Part shown: piece by piece, positions 18,500 through 28,620 of the stretch
Position numbering within the stretch: the first letter of the stretch is position 1
Layout of the letters: each line of letters starts with the position of its first letter
From: an uncultured Prochlorococcus sp.
GTDB taxonomy: Bacteria > Cyanobacteriota > Cyanobacteriia > PCC-6307 > Cyanobiaceae
Direction: 5' to 3'
Length of the DNA: 64,000 nt
Assembly (NCBI GenBank): GCA_902623195.1
Contig: CACNSV010000001.1
Coordinates: 1-64,000, forward strand
The notes under the pieces: model-generated
Told to the model about the DNA's origin: nothing
What the model saw: the letters and a program-made list of their open reading frames with translations, nothing else
The model's database searches: none
Translations under genes and position numbers: made by a program

Positions 18500-20575
18500 T
18501 TGGCACGAGATTTCCCACTTGAACGAGTACGAAATATAGGAATTGCTGCGCACATTGATGCTGGTAAAACTACAACAACTGAAAGAATTTTATTTTATTC
18601 AGGTGTTGTACATAAAATTGGAGAAGTTCATGACGGGGCTGCAGTAACAGATTGGATGGCTCAAGAAAGAGAAAGAGGTATAACTATCACTGCAGCAGCT
18701 ATATCAACAAGTTGGCAAGATCATAGAATAAATATTATTGATACTCCAGGTCACGTTGATTTCACAATCGAAGTTGAGAGATCAATGAGAGTTTTGGATG
18801 GTGTCATAGCAGTGTTTTGTGCTGTTGGAGGAGTACAACCTCAATCAGAAACAGTTTGGCGTCAGGCTGATAGATATTCTGTACCAAGGATGGTATTCGT
18901 TAATAAAATGGATAGAACAGGCGCCGATTTTCTTAAGGTTTATAATCAAATCAAGGATCGCCTCAAAGCTAATGCTATACCAATTCAACTACCCATTGGA
19001 GCAGAAGGAGATCTCTCTGGAATCATTGATTTAGTTTCAAATAAAGCTTATCTCTACAAAAATGATCTCGGAACAGATATTGAAGAAGCTCCTATCCCAG
19101 ATGATATGAAAAATTTATCTGATGAATGGAGAAGTAAGTTAATGGAAAGTATTGCTGAAAATGATGAGGAACTTATTGAAATCTTCTTGGAAAAAGGTGA
19201 ATTATCTGAAGAACAACTAAAAAAAGGTATCAGGGAAGGAGTTTTAAAGCATGGTTTAGTGCCAATGCTCTGTGGCTCAGCATTTAAGAATAAAGGCGTA
19301 CAGCTGGTATTAGATGCTGTTGTTGATTATTTACCAGCGCCTGTTGATGTTAAACCTATTCAGGGTATTCTTCCAAACGGGAAAGAGGATATAAGGCCCT
19401 CAGATGATAGTGCCCCCTTTAGCGCACTTGCTTTTAAAGTCATGTCTGATCCATACGGTAAATTAACTTTTGTAAGAATGTACTCAGGAGTGTTAGCTAA
19501 GGGTAGTTATGTAATGAACTCTACTAAAGATGCCAAAGAAAGAATATCTAGACTTGTAATATTAAAGGCTGATGAAAGAGAAGAAGTTGATGAATTAAGA
19601 GCGGGAGATCTTGGTGCTGTTTTAGGTCTGAAAAATACTACAACTGGAGATACTTTATGTAATACTGAAGATCCTATTGTCTTAGAAACTTTATTTATTC
19701 CTGAACCTGTTATTTCCGTAGCAGTTGAACCTAAAACAAAAGGTGATATGGAAAAGCTTTCTAAAGCTTTGCAAGCTCTTTCAGAAGAAGATCCTACATT
19801 TAGAGTTAGTACGGATCAAGAAACTAACCAAACAGTTATTGCGGGTATGGGAGAACTTCATTTAGAAATTCTTGTAGATCGAATGCTGAGAGAATTTAAA
19901 GTTGAAGCAAATATTGGAGCACCTCAAGTTTCCTATAGAGAGACCATAAGATCTAGCTCAAAAGGTGAAGGGAAATACGCAAGACAAACTGGAGGAAAAG
20001 GGCAATATGGACATGTAATTATTGAGATGGAGCCAGCGGAATCTGGAGCTGGGTTTGAATTTGTTAACAAAATTGTTGGAGGATCAGTTCCAAAGGAGTA
20101 TATTGGACCTGCAGAAAGTGGTATGAAAGAGACCTGTGAATCAGGTGTTTTAGCAGGTTATCCATTGATTGATGTAAAAGTTACACTAGTCGATGGTTCA
20201 TTCCACGATGTAGACTCTTCTGAAATGGCCTTTAAAATTGCAGGTTCAATGGCTTTTAAAGATGGGGTGAAAAAATGTAACCCTGTCCTACTAGAGCCTA
20301 TGATGAAAGTTGAGGTCGAAAGTCCTGACGATTTTCTTGGATCTGTAATAGGTGACCTCTCCTCAAGGAGAGGTCAAGTTGAAGGACAATCCGTCGATGA
20401 TGGATTGTCTAAAGTACAGGCCAAAGTGCCTCTAGCCGAAATGTTTGGCTATGCAACACAGCTCCGATCAATGACTCAAGGTCGGGGTATTTTCTCAATG
20501 GAATTCGCCAACTACGAGGAAGTTCCTCGTAATGTTGCCGAAGCAATTATCTCTAAGAATCAGGGCAATTCCTGA
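18500..20575 (+). CDS. fusA: translation elongation factor G
   Basis: EF-G is the GTPase that drives ribosomal translocation. The 691-aa protein has all expected features: P-loop AHIDAGKT, the RGITI switch, [13 protein letters not shown] specificity motif, and domains II-V through to the C-terminus. The start is TTG at 18500, supported by GGAG about 9 nt upstream (18487-18490). The internal position in the str operon, after a 103-nt gap behind rpsG and 47 nt before tufA, is typical for cyanobacteria. Confidence 0.98.
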   Translation: MARDFPLERVRNIGIAAHIDAGKTTTTERILFYSGVVHKIGEVHDGAAVTDWMAQERERGITITAAAISTSWQDHRINIIDTPGHVDFTIEVERSMRVLDGVIAVFCAVGGVQPQSETVWRQADRYSVPRMVFVNKMDRTGADFLKVYNQIKDRLKANAIPIQLPIGAEGDLSGIIDLVSNKAYLYKNDLGTDIEEAPIPDDMKNLSDEWRSKLMESIAENDEELIEIFLEKGELSEEQLKKGIREGVLKHGLVPMLCGSAFKNKGVQLVLDAVVDYLPAPVDVKPIQGILPNGKEDIRPSDDSAPFSALAFKVMSDPYGKLTFVRMYSGVLAKGSYVMNSTKDAKERISRLVILKADEREEVDELRAGDLGAVLGLKNTTTGDTLCNTEDPIVLETLFIPEPVISVAVEPKTKGDMEKLSKALQALSEEDPTFRVSTDQETNQTVIAGMGELHLEILVDRMLREFKVEANIGAPQVSYRETIRSSSKGEGKYARQTGGKGQYGHVIIEMEPAESGAGFEFVNKIVGGSVPKEYIGPAESGMKETCESGVLAGYPLIDVKVTLVDGSFHDVDSSEMAFKIAGSMAFKDGVKKCNPVLLEPMMKVEVESPDDFLGSVIGDLSSRRGQVEGQSVDDGLSKVQAKVPLAEMFGYATQLRSMTQGRGIFSMEFANYEEVPRNVAEAIISKNQGNS

Positions 20576-20622
20576 TCTCTTATCCAAAATAAACAACCTT
20601 TACCCCTCGATTCTTAATTCAA

Positions 20623-21822
20623 ATGGCTCGCGAGAAGTTCGAAAGAAACAAACCACATGTCAACATTGGTACTATTGGTCATGTTGATCATGGAAAAACT
20701 ACATTGACTGCTGCTATAACAAACGTTTTAGCTAAAAAAGGTCAAGCCCAGGCTCAAGACTATGGAGACATTGATGGTGCTCCAGAAGAAAGAGAGCGTG
20801 GTATCACTATCAATACAGCTCATGTTGAGTATGAAACTGAAGGTAGGCATTATGCTCATGTCGATTGCCCAGGTCATGCTGACTATGTAAAAAATATGAT
20901 TACTGGTGCCGCTCAAATGGACGGAGCTATTCTTGTCTGTGCAGCAACAGATGGTCCTATGGCCCAGACAAAAGAACATATTCTTTTAGCTAAGCAAGTT
21001 GGTGTGCCTGCTCTAGTTGTTGCCTTAAATAAGTGTGACATGGTAGATGATGAGGAAATTATTGAACTAGTTGAAATGGAAATCAGAGAGCTTTTAGATA
21101 GCTATGATTTTCCAGGAGATGATATCCCAATAATTCAAGTTTCAGGTCTAAAAGCCCTCGAAGGTGATTCAACTTGGGAATCTAAAATTGAAGAATTAAT
21201 GAAAGCAGTTGACTCTAGCATTCCTGAACCTGAAAGAGAAATTGATAAACCATTCTTGATGGCAGTCGAAGATGTATTCTCTATAACGGGTAGAGGTACT
21301 GTTGCTACTGGTAGGATCGAAAGAGGTAAGGTTAAAGTAGGAGAAGAAGTTGAAATTGTTGGCATCAGAGATACTAGATTGACAACAGTCACAGGTGTTG
21401 AAATGTTTAGAAAACTTCTAGATGAAGGTATGGCGGGAGATAATGTAGGACTTCTTCTTAGAGGTGTTCAAAAAGAAGATATTGAGAGAGGTATGGTCCT
21501 TGTTAAAAAAGGATCAATTACTCCTCATACAAAATTTGAAGGTGAAGTTTACGTTTTAAAGAAAGAGGAGGGTGGTAGACATACTCCTTTCTTTACCGGT
21601 TATAGACCCCAATTCTATATAAGAACTACAGATGTAACTGGACAGATTACTGCATTTACTTCAGATGATGGAGCAAATGTTGAGATGGTTATGCCAGGAG
21701 ATAGAATCAAAATGACAGGTGAGCTCATTTGCCCTGTTGCTATCGAACAAGGCATGCGCTTTGCTATCAGAGAAGGAGGACGTACAATTGGGGCAGGTGT
21801 CGTTTCGAAAATAATTGAATAG
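20623..21822 (+). CDS. tufA: translation elongation factor Tu
   Basis: EF-Tu delivers aminoacyl-tRNA to the ribosome. The 399-aa protein contains [26 protein letters not shown] and the complete domains 2 and 3 ending in the [13 protein letters not shown] block. It is one of the more GC-rich and codon-biased stretches around, as expected for a highly expressed gene. A long perfect hairpin separates it from rpsJ. Confidence 0.98.
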   Translation: MAREKFERNKPHVNIGTIGHVDHGKTTLTAAITNVLAKKGQAQAQDYGDIDGAPEERERGITINTAHVEYETEGRHYAHVDCPGHADYVKNMITGAAQMDGAILVCAATDGPMAQTKEHILLAKQVGVPALVVALNKCDMVDDEEIIELVEMEIRELLDSYDFPGDDIPIIQVSGLKALEGDSTWESKIEELMKAVDSSIPEPEREIDKPFLMAVEDVFSITGRGTVATGRIERGKVKVGEEVEIVGIRDTRLTTVTGVEMFRKLLDEGMAGDNVGLLLRGVQKEDIERGMVLVKKGSITPHTKFEGEVYVLKKEEGGRHTPFFTGYRPQFYIRTTDVTGQITAFTSDDGANVEMVMPGDRIKMTGELICPVAIEQGMRFAIREGGRTIGAGVVSKIIE

Positions 21823-21870
21823 ATTTCTAATTTATAAAAATTGTACATCTATCAATTAGAATATAGACCA

Positions 21871-21902
21871 TTGATGGGTTATTTAATTTAATAACCCATC
21901 AA
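21871..21902 (+). other. 13-bp perfect hairpin between tufA and rpsJ
   Basis: TTGATGGGTTATT and AATAACCCATCAA form a perfect 13-bp stem around TAATTT, in the 99-nt tufA-rpsJ spacer. It is followed by AAATAAAAT rather than a T run, so it is not a classic intrinsic terminator. A processing site, an mRNA stabiliser for tufA, or an attenuator setting the level of rpsJ are all possible. Confidence 0.6.
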
Positions 21903-21921
21903 AATAAAATACCTTTTACTT

Positions 21922-22242
21922 ATGACTGCATCTATAGCTCAACAAAAAATTCGTATAAGATTAAAAGCTTTTGATAGAAGAATGTTAGATTTATCGTGCG
22001 ATAAAATTATTCAAACTGCAGATACAACTTCAGCCTCTGCTATAGGTCCTATACCTCTACCAACAAAAAGAAAAATTTACTGCGTTTTAAGATCACCTCA
22101 TGTAGATAAAGATTCTAGAGAACATTTTGAAACACGCACTCATAGAAGAATTATTGATATTTACAACCCATCTGCAAAAACTATTGATGCTTTAATGAAA
22201 TTAGACCTTCCAAGTGGAGTTGATATAGAAGTTAAGCTTTAA
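21922..22242 (+). CDS. rpsJ: 30S ribosomal protein S10
   Basis: S10 binds the 30S head and, as NusE, the antitermination complex. The 106-aa product has [23 protein letters not shown] and [17 protein letters not shown], all family hallmarks. In cyanobacteria rpsJ lies at the end of the str operon instead of heading the S10 operon, as seen here. A 99-nt gap with a stable hairpin precedes it. Confidence 0.98.
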   Translation: MTASIAQQKIRIRLKAFDRRMLDLSCDKIIQTADTTSASAIGPIPLPTKRKIYCVLRSPHVDKDSREHFETRTHRRIIDIYNPSAKTIDALMKLDLPSGVDIEVKL

Positions 22243-22299
22243 GTTAGCCCGATTGCAGTCTAAATTTACTAAAATAATATAAGATAATTATTTTAAAAT

Positions 22300-22956
22300 A
22301 TGGGAGATCTGTCAGTTAGGGAATTACCTTTATTTCCACTGCCAGAGGTAGTTCTTTTCCCTAATGAAGTTTTACCTTTACACATTTTTGAATCAAGATA
22401 TAGGACTATGCTGAAATCTGTTCTTGAAACAGATTCTTTATTTGGGGTTATTAAATGGGATCCAAATACAAAAACTATGGCTAATGTTGGTTGTTGTGCG
22501 CATATAATTAAGCACCAAACTGCTGATGATGGTAGAAGTAATATTATTACGATTGGACAACAACGTTTCCAGGTTTTGGAGATAGTACGTTCGACTCCTT
22601 TTTATACAGGTGTAGTAAGTTGGATAGACGATGAAAATAGCAAAAATCTTCAAGATCTTGATAGCCTCAGAGATTCTGTTATTCAAGCTTTAAATGATGT
22701 AGTTAAGTTAACTAGTAAATTGACTAATTCTCAAAAAATATTACCAGATAAGTTACCTAATAACCCTCTGGAGTTATCATTTTGGATAGGTGCACATCTT
22801 GGTGGTCCAGTCTCTGACGAACAACAACGACTTTTAGAGGAAAGGGATACATATATAAGATTGCAAAGAGAATTTGAGATGCTTGACCATACGAGGAAGC
22901 AACTTGCAGCAAGGACTGCATTAAAAGAAAGTTTTCCTGATGTAAAAGAAAACTAA
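22300..22956 (+). CDS. LON N-terminal (substrate-binding) domain protein
   Basis: The 218-aa protein is a stand-alone LON substrate-binding domain without the AAA+ or protease modules of Lon. Diagnostic features are the N-terminal LPLFPLPEVVLFPNEVLPLHIFE and YRTML, IGQQRFQV in the middle, and a helical C-terminal part (LLEERDTYIRLQREFEML). Such proteins in cyanobacteria and plastids may recognise unfolded or regulatory proteins, but their partners are not established. It is convergent with pheA. Confidence 0.85.
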   Translation: MGDLSVRELPLFPLPEVVLFPNEVLPLHIFESRYRTMLKSVLETDSLFGVIKWDPNTKTMANVGCCAHIIKHQTADDGRSNIITIGQQRFQVLEIVRSTPFYTGVVSWIDDENSKNLQDLDSLRDSVIQALNDVVKLTSKLTNSQKILPDKLPNNPLELSFWIGAHLGGPVSDEQQRLLEERDTYIRLQREFEMLDHTRKQLAARTALKESFPDVKEN

Positions 22957-22967
22957 ATTTTTTTAAA

Positions 22968-22989
22968 AATATTATCAGAGATTAATATT
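22968..22989 (-). terminator. possible pheA terminator overlapping the gene end
   Basis: On the minus strand AATATTA and TAATATT form a 7-bp stem with an 8-nt loop, followed by TTT and further A/T. One arm lies in the last pheA codons and the other after the stop. The pairs are all A-T, so it is weak. Confidence 0.35.
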
Positions 22990-23817
22990 CTTTGAAAGAT
23001 AACATCCAAAATCATTGAGATGTTCACATAGAGGTCTTAATTTTTCTTTAAGAAGTTCAAAAGTTTCAATACTATTTATTTTATCGATAGCAACATCTAT
23101 ATAAATTATATATTCTCCTAATTCTCTTTTAGATGGTCTAGATTCTATTTTGCTCATATTAAATCCTAGATCAGCGATTGTATTTAATGCTTTAAGTAGC
23201 GCACCTGGTCGATTATCAAGTAGGGAAAATGCAAAGCTTGCAATATTTGCTGTCTCAGAGACTTTTGTTTCAGAAAGTAAAACAAACCTAGTACAGTTAC
23301 CAGAAACATCATTAATAGGAAATGCAAGTTCTTTTAATCCTTCAATAGCTACTAGTGCTTTTGAACCAATTGCGGCTCTAAATGTACTCCCTTTAACCAT
23401 ATTTACAGCTTCTGAAGTTGAATTTGTAGGGAGTAAAATAGCTTCCGGTAAATTTTCTGAAAGCCAATCTGAACATTGAGCTAAAGCTTGGGGATGAGAT
23501 AATACCTCTGATATATCTGAAAGCTTACCACTGCTTATTAATGCATGTTTAATAGGTAAAACAATTGCTTGACTAATTTTTAAATTAGGAAATTTCCATA
23601 AGGCATCTAATGTAGCAGTAACTCCTCCTTCAACGGAATTTTCGATTGGAACAACTGCTGCATCACAATTTTTGTAGGCTATTGTTTTAATAACAGAATG
23701 AAGCCCTTTACATGGTACAAATATAGGTGACTCATAATTAGCAAAGTCTGATAATATTTCAGCTGCTTTTTCTGCGTATGTACCCTTTGGACCTAAATAT
23801 GCAACTTGTTTGCGCAT
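22975..23817 (-). CDS. pheA: prephenate dehydratase
   Basis: The enzyme converts prephenate to phenylpyruvate in phenylalanine synthesis. The 280-aa monofunctional protein starts with VAYLGPKGTYAEKAA, and has VPIENSVEGGVTATLD, GNCTRFVLL and a C-terminal ACT regulatory domain with the phenylalanine-binding ESRPSKRELGEYIIYIDV motif, so feedback inhibition is expected. No chorismate mutase domain is fused. It is divergent from the DUF1997 gene. Confidence 0.96.
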   Translation of the reverse strand: MRKQVAYLGPKGTYAEKAAEILSDFANYESPIFVPCKGLHSVIKTIAYKNCDAAVVPIENSVEGGVTATLDALWKFPNLKISQAIVLPIKHALISSGKLSDISEVLSHPQALAQCSDWLSENLPEAILLPTNSTSEAVNMVKGSTFRAAIGSKALVAIEGLKELAFPINDVSGNCTRFVLLSETKVSETANIASFAFSLLDNRPGALLKALNTIADLGFNMSKIESRPSKRELGEYIIYIDVAIDKINSIETFELLKEKLRPLCEHLNDFGCYLSKNINL

Positions 23818-23870
23818 GACTTATAAAAAAGAAAAAAAGAATATAGTAAGCATTGGAGGTTTATAATACA

Positions 23871-24383
23871 ATGCTTTTGTCTTTTGATGCTAAACAGAAA
23901 CTCAAGCTTTCTGTAACAACTAATAAAGAACGTCTTCCAACATATCTCCTTCAAGAAGAGAGAGTCGTAGGAGCGATGTTAGACTCCAATAAATTAATAC
24001 CTGAAGGTCAAGGTAAGTATAAGTATAATGTTACAAGCTTCAGAGTCTTTCAGCTAGATGTAAATCCAGTTGTTTCCATTGCTGTTGAAAATAAAAATGG
24101 AGTACTTTTAATGAGTGCTCTTGACAGTAAATTAGATGGCCTCGGTATTGTAGATGATTTTAATCTTTTATTAAAGGCAAATCTACAGGCTACTAATATT
24201 GGATTAGAAGGAGAAGCTCTTCTCGGCGTTACAGTAAGTCAACCACCCCTTTTAAAGCTTATTCCTAAAAAAATATTAGAATCAACGGGTCATTCAGTAC
24301 TTAATGGCATTTTATTAGGTATAAAAACAAGAGTTCAACAGCAATTAATTAAAGATTTTACAAATTGGTGCGAATTAAATTAA
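23871..24383 (+). CDS. DUF1997 family protein
   Basis: I choose the ATG at 23871 over the ORF-track TTG at 23853 because GGAGG (23855-23859) lies about 11 nt upstream of it, giving 170 aa. The protein (MLLSFDAKQKLKLSVTTNK, LMSALDSKLDGLG) belongs to the DUF1997 family found in cyanobacteria and plants, whose function is not established. No membrane segments or catalytic motif are visible; the alternating strand pattern suggests a beta-rich fold. Its stop lies 1 nt from the convergent rnhB stop. Confidence 0.75.
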   Translation: MLLSFDAKQKLKLSVTTNKERLPTYLLQEERVVGAMLDSNKLIPEGQGKYKYNVTSFRVFQLDVNPVVSIAVENKNGVLLMSALDSKLDGLGIVDDFNLLLKANLQATNIGLEGEALLGVTVSQPPLLKLIPKKILESTGHSVLNGILLGIKTRVQQQLIKDFTNWCELN

Positions 24384-24396
24384 TTCAAATTTTTTT
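24372..24396 (+). terminator. possible terminator overlapping the DUF1997/rnhB stop codons
   Basis: GAATTA-AAT-TAATTC (6-bp stem) is followed by AAA and then seven T on the plus strand. The hairpin contains the DUF1997 stop and runs into the rnhB stop. The A-T-rich stem makes it a weak prediction. Confidence 0.35.
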
Positions 24397-24957
24397 GATA
24401 AATAACTTTCTATGCATATTTGTAATACCTAATTGGTTTATTGATGTAAAATGATCACTTGTACCATAACCTTTATTTTTGTAGAGTAAATACCCTTTAT
24501 ACTTTTCATCTAATCTAAACATTAATTCATCCCTTTTAACTTTAGCTAATATGCTTGCAGCAGCTATTGAAGTCAATTTAGAGTCTCCTTTTATTATATT
24601 TTGTTGCTTTCCCTTCCACATACTTAATGGAAGGCAGCCGTCTATATAAATTTTAGATGGTTTTAATTTCAATTTATAAATAGCTCTTATCATTGATAAT
24701 TCAGTAGCATATCTGATCCCATATTTTTCTATTTCTCTGACGGAACTTTGACCCATACCCCAATCTTGTGATAACTCTAATATTTTTGGCAATAATAAGT
24801 TTCTTTTTTTTGCAGATAATTTTTTACTATCATTAACACCTAACTTTTTTAGTAAATAATTATTTTTCAAGGTTAAAACTACTGCAGATGAGAAGACAGG
24901 TCCAAAGATACATCCCTTCCCTACCTCATCAATACCTACTTCAATTGAATCATTCAT
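24385..24957 (-). CDS. rnhB: ribonuclease HII
   Basis: RNase HII cuts the RNA strand of RNA-DNA hybrids and removes misincorporated ribonucleotides. The [15 protein letters not shown] motif corresponds to the catalytic DExGxGxxxGPV block (two changes, A to V and R to K, common in this lineage). [13 protein letters not shown] and GYGTSDH follow. The ORF-track start at 25038 adds 27 lysine-rich residues from inside rne. The ATG at 24957 ([11 protein letters not shown]) overlaps the rne stop by 8 nt and places the motif at residue ~8 as usual, so I prefer it (190 aa). Confidence 0.92.
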   Translation of the reverse strand: MNDSIEVGIDEVGKGCIFGPVFSSAVVLTLKNNYLLKKLGVNDSKKLSAKKRNLLLPKILELSQDWGMGQSSVREIEKYGIRYATELSMIRAIYKLKLKPSKIYIDGCLPLSMWKGKQQNIIKGDSKLTSIAAASILAKVKRDELMFRLDEKYKGYLLYKNKGYGTSDHFTSINQLGITNMHRKLFIKKI

Positions 24958-26755
24958 TCCCTGCTGATGATCTTCTTCTTTTTCTTCTTGTAATCTCAGG
25001 ATCTTCATTATCTTGATTTTCTTGTAAATCTTTATCATTCACTACTATTCGATCATTAGAAATATTGTCTTTATTTCCAACAGCATCATCTTTAGAAAAA
25101 TTATTTGCAAATGTATTATCTAGATTATTAATTGTTATTTCTTTTTTAACATTTGATTGTGAAGTTTCCATTTTTTTCAATTCATCATTCTCAAGCTTTG
25201 CAATATTATTCACTTTTATAAATTCTTTACCTAACTTAATTAAAGGATTAATTCCTAATTGACTATATACAAGCTTTTCTTTCTCAGAAAGCTTTATAGA
25301 AATAAATTCTTGTTCATTTGAATGATTTGCTGCATTTGCTTCATCATTTAATTCTTTCTTCTTTAAAGAATTTTTTTCTTCGCCTGCAATTAAATCGAGT
25401 GAGGAATCTTTTTCTGCAGTTTTATTCTTAATTTCATGAACTAATGTTTGATTATTTTCTAAATTATTTTCATGAACTGATTTTTTTGATTTTTTTGAAG
25501 ATTTTGAACTTTCTAAACTTATTTTTTGAAGATTAGGTAAATTTTGTAATTGTCCTAATCCTTCACAACAATTGCATGTTTTATTAAATAATTCATAAAT
25601 ATTTTTACCTTGCCTTTTCCTTGTTAGTTCTACAAGACCTAATTCAGTTAATTGCGCTATTTGCGGTTTTGCTGAATCGTCTTTTATTGCTGTAGTAAAA
25701 TGCTCTAAAAGTTGAAATTGATCTCGGCGTGAATCCATATCTATAAAATCTATTATTAAAACCCCTCCAATATTTCTTAGCTTCATTTGCCTAGAAATTT
25801 CAATCGCCGCTTCACAATTTGTCCATAAGACAGTTTGCCTAGAGTTTGCTGATCTTGTGAAAGAACCTGAGTTAACATCTATAACAGTTAGTGCTTCAGT
25901 TGGTTCAATTATTATGTAACCTCCAGAAGGTAAATCTACCCTTGGTTGTAACGCCTTTTGAATGGTATTTATAATTTTATATTTTTCGAGTATGTGATCT
26001 TCTTTAGAATTATTATGAAATTCAATAGTAAAATTAGATTCATTATTTACTAAATAATTTTTTGCTCTTTCAATGGCGTGTTTATTGTCTATAGTGACTT
26101 TTGTTATAGAGGAATTGACGTAATCTCTCAAAACTTTTAATGAGAAGTCTTCATATCTACTAATCAGCATTGGTGGATTTGATATCTCATTTTGTTGAAG
26201 AATATTCTCCCATTTTTGAATTAAATTTTCTAAATCTTCAATTAATAATTCCTCACTTATATTCTTTGATTCGGTTCTAAATAATAGGCCTGTTCCTGGT
26301 GGCTTTATTAGTACACCAAGTGCTCGCAATCGACACCTTTCTGATTCTGTATTAATTTTCCTTGAAATATTCACTCCCTGACCAAAAGGTTGAAGAATTA
26401 TATATTTACCTGGTAGAGAAATATTTCCAGTCAATCTTGGCCCTTTTGATCCTGTAGGCTCTTTCATAACTTGAACAAGTACTTTTTGTTTTGGCTCAAG
26501 TAATTCAGTAATGCCAGCAGATCCTTTTTTTAATCTTAAAGGTCCGAGATCAGATACATGGATAAATCCATTTTTTTTACTTTCTCCAATGTCTATAAAA
26601 GCTGCATCTATCCCAGGAAGAACATTTTCTACAGTACCAAGAAAAATATCTTCAATTTGATACTGACCTTGTGAGACGATCAATTCTTCAACTCGATCAT
26701 CTTTAATTAGAGCTGCAATACGTGCTTGCTCAGCTATGATTATTTGCTGAGACAT
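24950..26755 (-). CDS. rne: ribonuclease E/G family endoribonuclease
   Basis: This is the main mRNA-decay and processing endonuclease. The 601-aa protein has the S1 domain near residues 35-125 ([23 protein letters not shown]), the RNase H-like and 5'-sensor region, the DNase I-like catalytic part with VIDVNSGSF and IIDFIDMD (metal-binding Asp), and a Zn-link type Cys pair (TCNCCEGLG, ~residue 394). The C-terminal ~200 residues are Lys/Asn-rich and look disordered, ending in RRKRRRSSA. Cyanobacterial RNase E proteins carry an Arg-rich C-terminal nonapeptide that recruits polynucleotide phosphorylase, and this tail fits it. It is the upstream partner of rnhB. Confidence 0.95.
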   Translation of the reverse strand: MSQQIIIAEQARIAALIKDDRVEELIVSQGQYQIEDIFLGTVENVLPGIDAAFIDIGESKKNGFIHVSDLGPLRLKKGSAGITELLEPKQKVLVQVMKEPTGSKGPRLTGNISLPGKYIILQPFGQGVNISRKINTESERCRLRALGVLIKPPGTGLLFRTESKNISEELLIEDLENLIQKWENILQQNEISNPPMLISRYEDFSLKVLRDYVNSSITKVTIDNKHAIERAKNYLVNNESNFTIEFHNNSKEDHILEKYKIINTIQKALQPRVDLPSGGYIIIEPTEALTVIDVNSGSFTRSANSRQTVLWTNCEAAIEISRQMKLRNIGGVLIIDFIDMDSRRDQFQLLEHFTTAIKDDSAKPQIAQLTELGLVELTRKRQGKNIYELFNKTCNCCEGLGQLQNLPNLQKISLESSKSSKKSKKSVHENNLENNQTLVHEIKNKTAEKDSSLDLIAGEEKNSLKKKELNDEANAANHSNEQEFISIKLSEKEKLVYSQLGINPLIKLGKEFIKVNNIAKLENDELKKMETSQSNVKKEITINNLDNTFANNFSKDDAVGNKDNISNDRIVVNDKDLQENQDNEDPEITRRKRRRSSAGNE

Positions 26756-27043
26756 ATAAAAAATTTTAGTATGGTTTTATTTGAAAAAATAATAAAAAAT
26801 ATTAGAAATATAATTCTAATTATTTGCAAGAATCTTAAGGTACAAGTTGACCATAATTAAAATAATTAGTATTTACTTCTTATTTTTGAGAGTTAAGTTT
26901 TAAACTACTTTAAGAAAATTAAGTTCATTTACATTGATTATGATAATTTTCAAAGTAAATCATAACCATCTTAATCTTAACATCATTTTCCCCTGAAGTC
27001 ACATTAATCATTTATTCTATTAGTTGTATAAATTTTTCTAAAA

Positions 27044-28270
27044 GTGGTTCAAGTTAACGAAAATTATTTAAAGCTAAAAGCAGGATATTTGTTTCCTGAG
27101 ATATCAAAAAGAGTTAATTTACATTCACAAAAAAGTAACTCATCAACTCTTATCAAATTAGGTATTGGTGATGTTACAGAACCTTTGCCTAGGGCCTGTA
27201 TAGATGCAATGCAAAACGCATTAGTAGAAATGAGCACAAATAAGGGGTTTAGGGGTTATGGTCCTGAACAAGGTTATTTATGGTTAAGAGAAAAAATTTC
27301 TGAAAATGAATTTATGTCAAAAGGATGTCTAATCGCCCCTGAGGAAATTTTTGTTTCAGATGGATCTAAATGTGATAGTAGTAATATTTTGGATATTCTT
27401 GGTAATGATAATTTAATTGCTGTTACTGATCCAGTTTATCCTGTATATGTTGATAGTAACGTTATGACAGGTAGAACAGGTTTAGCTTGTGATAATGGAA
27501 GTTATGAAGGTTTAACTTACATAGCTATTAATGAAGATAATAACTTTAAGCCAGAAATTCCACAAGAAAAAGTTGATATCATTTATTTATGTTTTCCTAA
27601 TAATCCCACAGGTGCAACCATTTCAAAAGAAGAGTTAAAAGATTGGGTTGATTATGCAAATAGAAATAATTCATTAATTTTTTTTGATGCCGCTTATGAA
27701 GCATTTATTCAGGATGCAAAACTGCCTCATTCAATTTATGAAATAGAGGGAGCTAAAAATTGTGCTATAGAATTTAGATCATTTTCCAAGAATGCTGGGT
27801 TCACAGGTGTAAGGTGCGCTTATACAGTTATTCCAAAGAATCTTTCAGGAAGAAACTCTAAAGGAGAAGATATAAATTTATGGTCTTTGTGGAATAGGAG
27901 GCAAAGTACAAAATTTAATGGGGTAAGCTATATAGTTCAAAGAGGAGCAGAAGCAGTTTACTCAAATCAAGGGAAAATAGAAGTTTCAAAATTGATTAAC
28001 TTTTATATGAATAATGCTTCAATTATGAGAAGTAAATTAATACAAGCTGGTTTTAAAGTTTTTGGTGGCTTAAATGCTCCTTATATTTGGATCAAAGTAC
28101 CAGATCAAATGACATCTTGGGATTTTTTCGATTATCTTCTAGAAAGAGCAAATGTTGTTGGCACCCCTGGCAGTGGCTTTGGATTGGCTGGAGAAGGGTA
28201 TTTTAGATTATCAGCATTTAATACCTTATCTAATGTGAATACTGCTATGGAGAGAATCATTAATATATAA
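27044..28270 (+). CDS. dapL: LL-diaminopimelate aminotransferase
   Basis: DapL converts tetrahydrodipicolinate directly to LL-diaminopimelate, the short lysine and peptidoglycan route of plants and cyanobacteria. The 408-aa fold-type I PLP enzyme starts [20 protein letters not shown], a diagnostic opening, and has [26 protein letters not shown] and the PLP-lysine motif [10 protein letters not shown]. The start is GTG at 27044. The 288-nt divergent spacer to rne carries no ORF. Confidence 0.96.
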   Translation: MVQVNENYLKLKAGYLFPEISKRVNLHSQKSNSSTLIKLGIGDVTEPLPRACIDAMQNALVEMSTNKGFRGYGPEQGYLWLREKISENEFMSKGCLIAPEEIFVSDGSKCDSSNILDILGNDNLIAVTDPVYPVYVDSNVMTGRTGLACDNGSYEGLTYIAINEDNNFKPEIPQEKVDIIYLCFPNNPTGATISKEELKDWVDYANRNNSLIFFDAAYEAFIQDAKLPHSIYEIEGAKNCAIEFRSFSKNAGFTGVRCAYTVIPKNLSGRNSKGEDINLWSLWNRRQSTKFNGVSYIVQRGAEAVYSNQGKIEVSKLINFYMNNASIMRSKLIQAGFKVFGGLNAPYIWIKVPDQMTSWDFFDYLLERANVVGTPGSGFGLAGEGYFRLSAFNTLSNVNTAMERIINI

Positions 28271-28301
28271 TATTTAAATATTGAACGAAATTTTAACTTA
28301 G

Positions 28302-28619
28302 ATGAAGTTTAACAATTCAGAAAGTGGTGGTAATAGTGGGGCGACTCTTCTTGATCAAAAACCATCAGAATTAAAAATTAAATCGCCAAAATATAAAGTT
28401 CTTCTTCACAATGATCCTGTAAATTCCATGGAATATGTTACAACTACTCTTAGAGAAGTTGTACCCCAATTAAGTGAACAAGATGCAATTGCAATTATGT
28501 TAGAAGCTCATAATTCCGGAGTGGGATTAGTAATAGTTTGTGATTTAGAACCTGCTGAATTTTATTCTGAGGCATTAAAATCTAAAGGCTTAACAAGTTC
28601 AATAGAAAAAGAGGATTAA
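28302..28619 (+). CDS. clpS: ATP-dependent Clp protease adaptor ClpS
   Basis: ClpS delivers N-degron substrates to the ClpAP/ClpCP protease. The 105-aa protein has a flexible N-terminus and the core YKVLLHNDPVNSMEYV, with the HNDxxN substrate pocket, and LEAHNSGVGLV near the end. Cyanobacteria often have more than one ClpS form, and the form cannot be set from sequence alone. It follows dapL by 31 nt on the same strand. Its end overlaps the probable ribosome-binding site of the next gene. Confidence 0.93.
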   Translation: MKFNNSESGGNSGATLLDQKPSELKIKSPKYKVLLHNDPVNSMEYVTTTLREVVPQLSEQDAIAIMLEAHNSGVGLVIVCDLEPAEFYSEALKSKGLTSSIEKED

Positions 28620-28620
28620 T

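Noticed and set aside
24958-25038. N-terminal extension of RNase HII in the ORF track
   Set aside because: The 27 extra residues come from the rne C-terminal coding region in another frame and are not part of RNase HII; ATG 24957 fits better.
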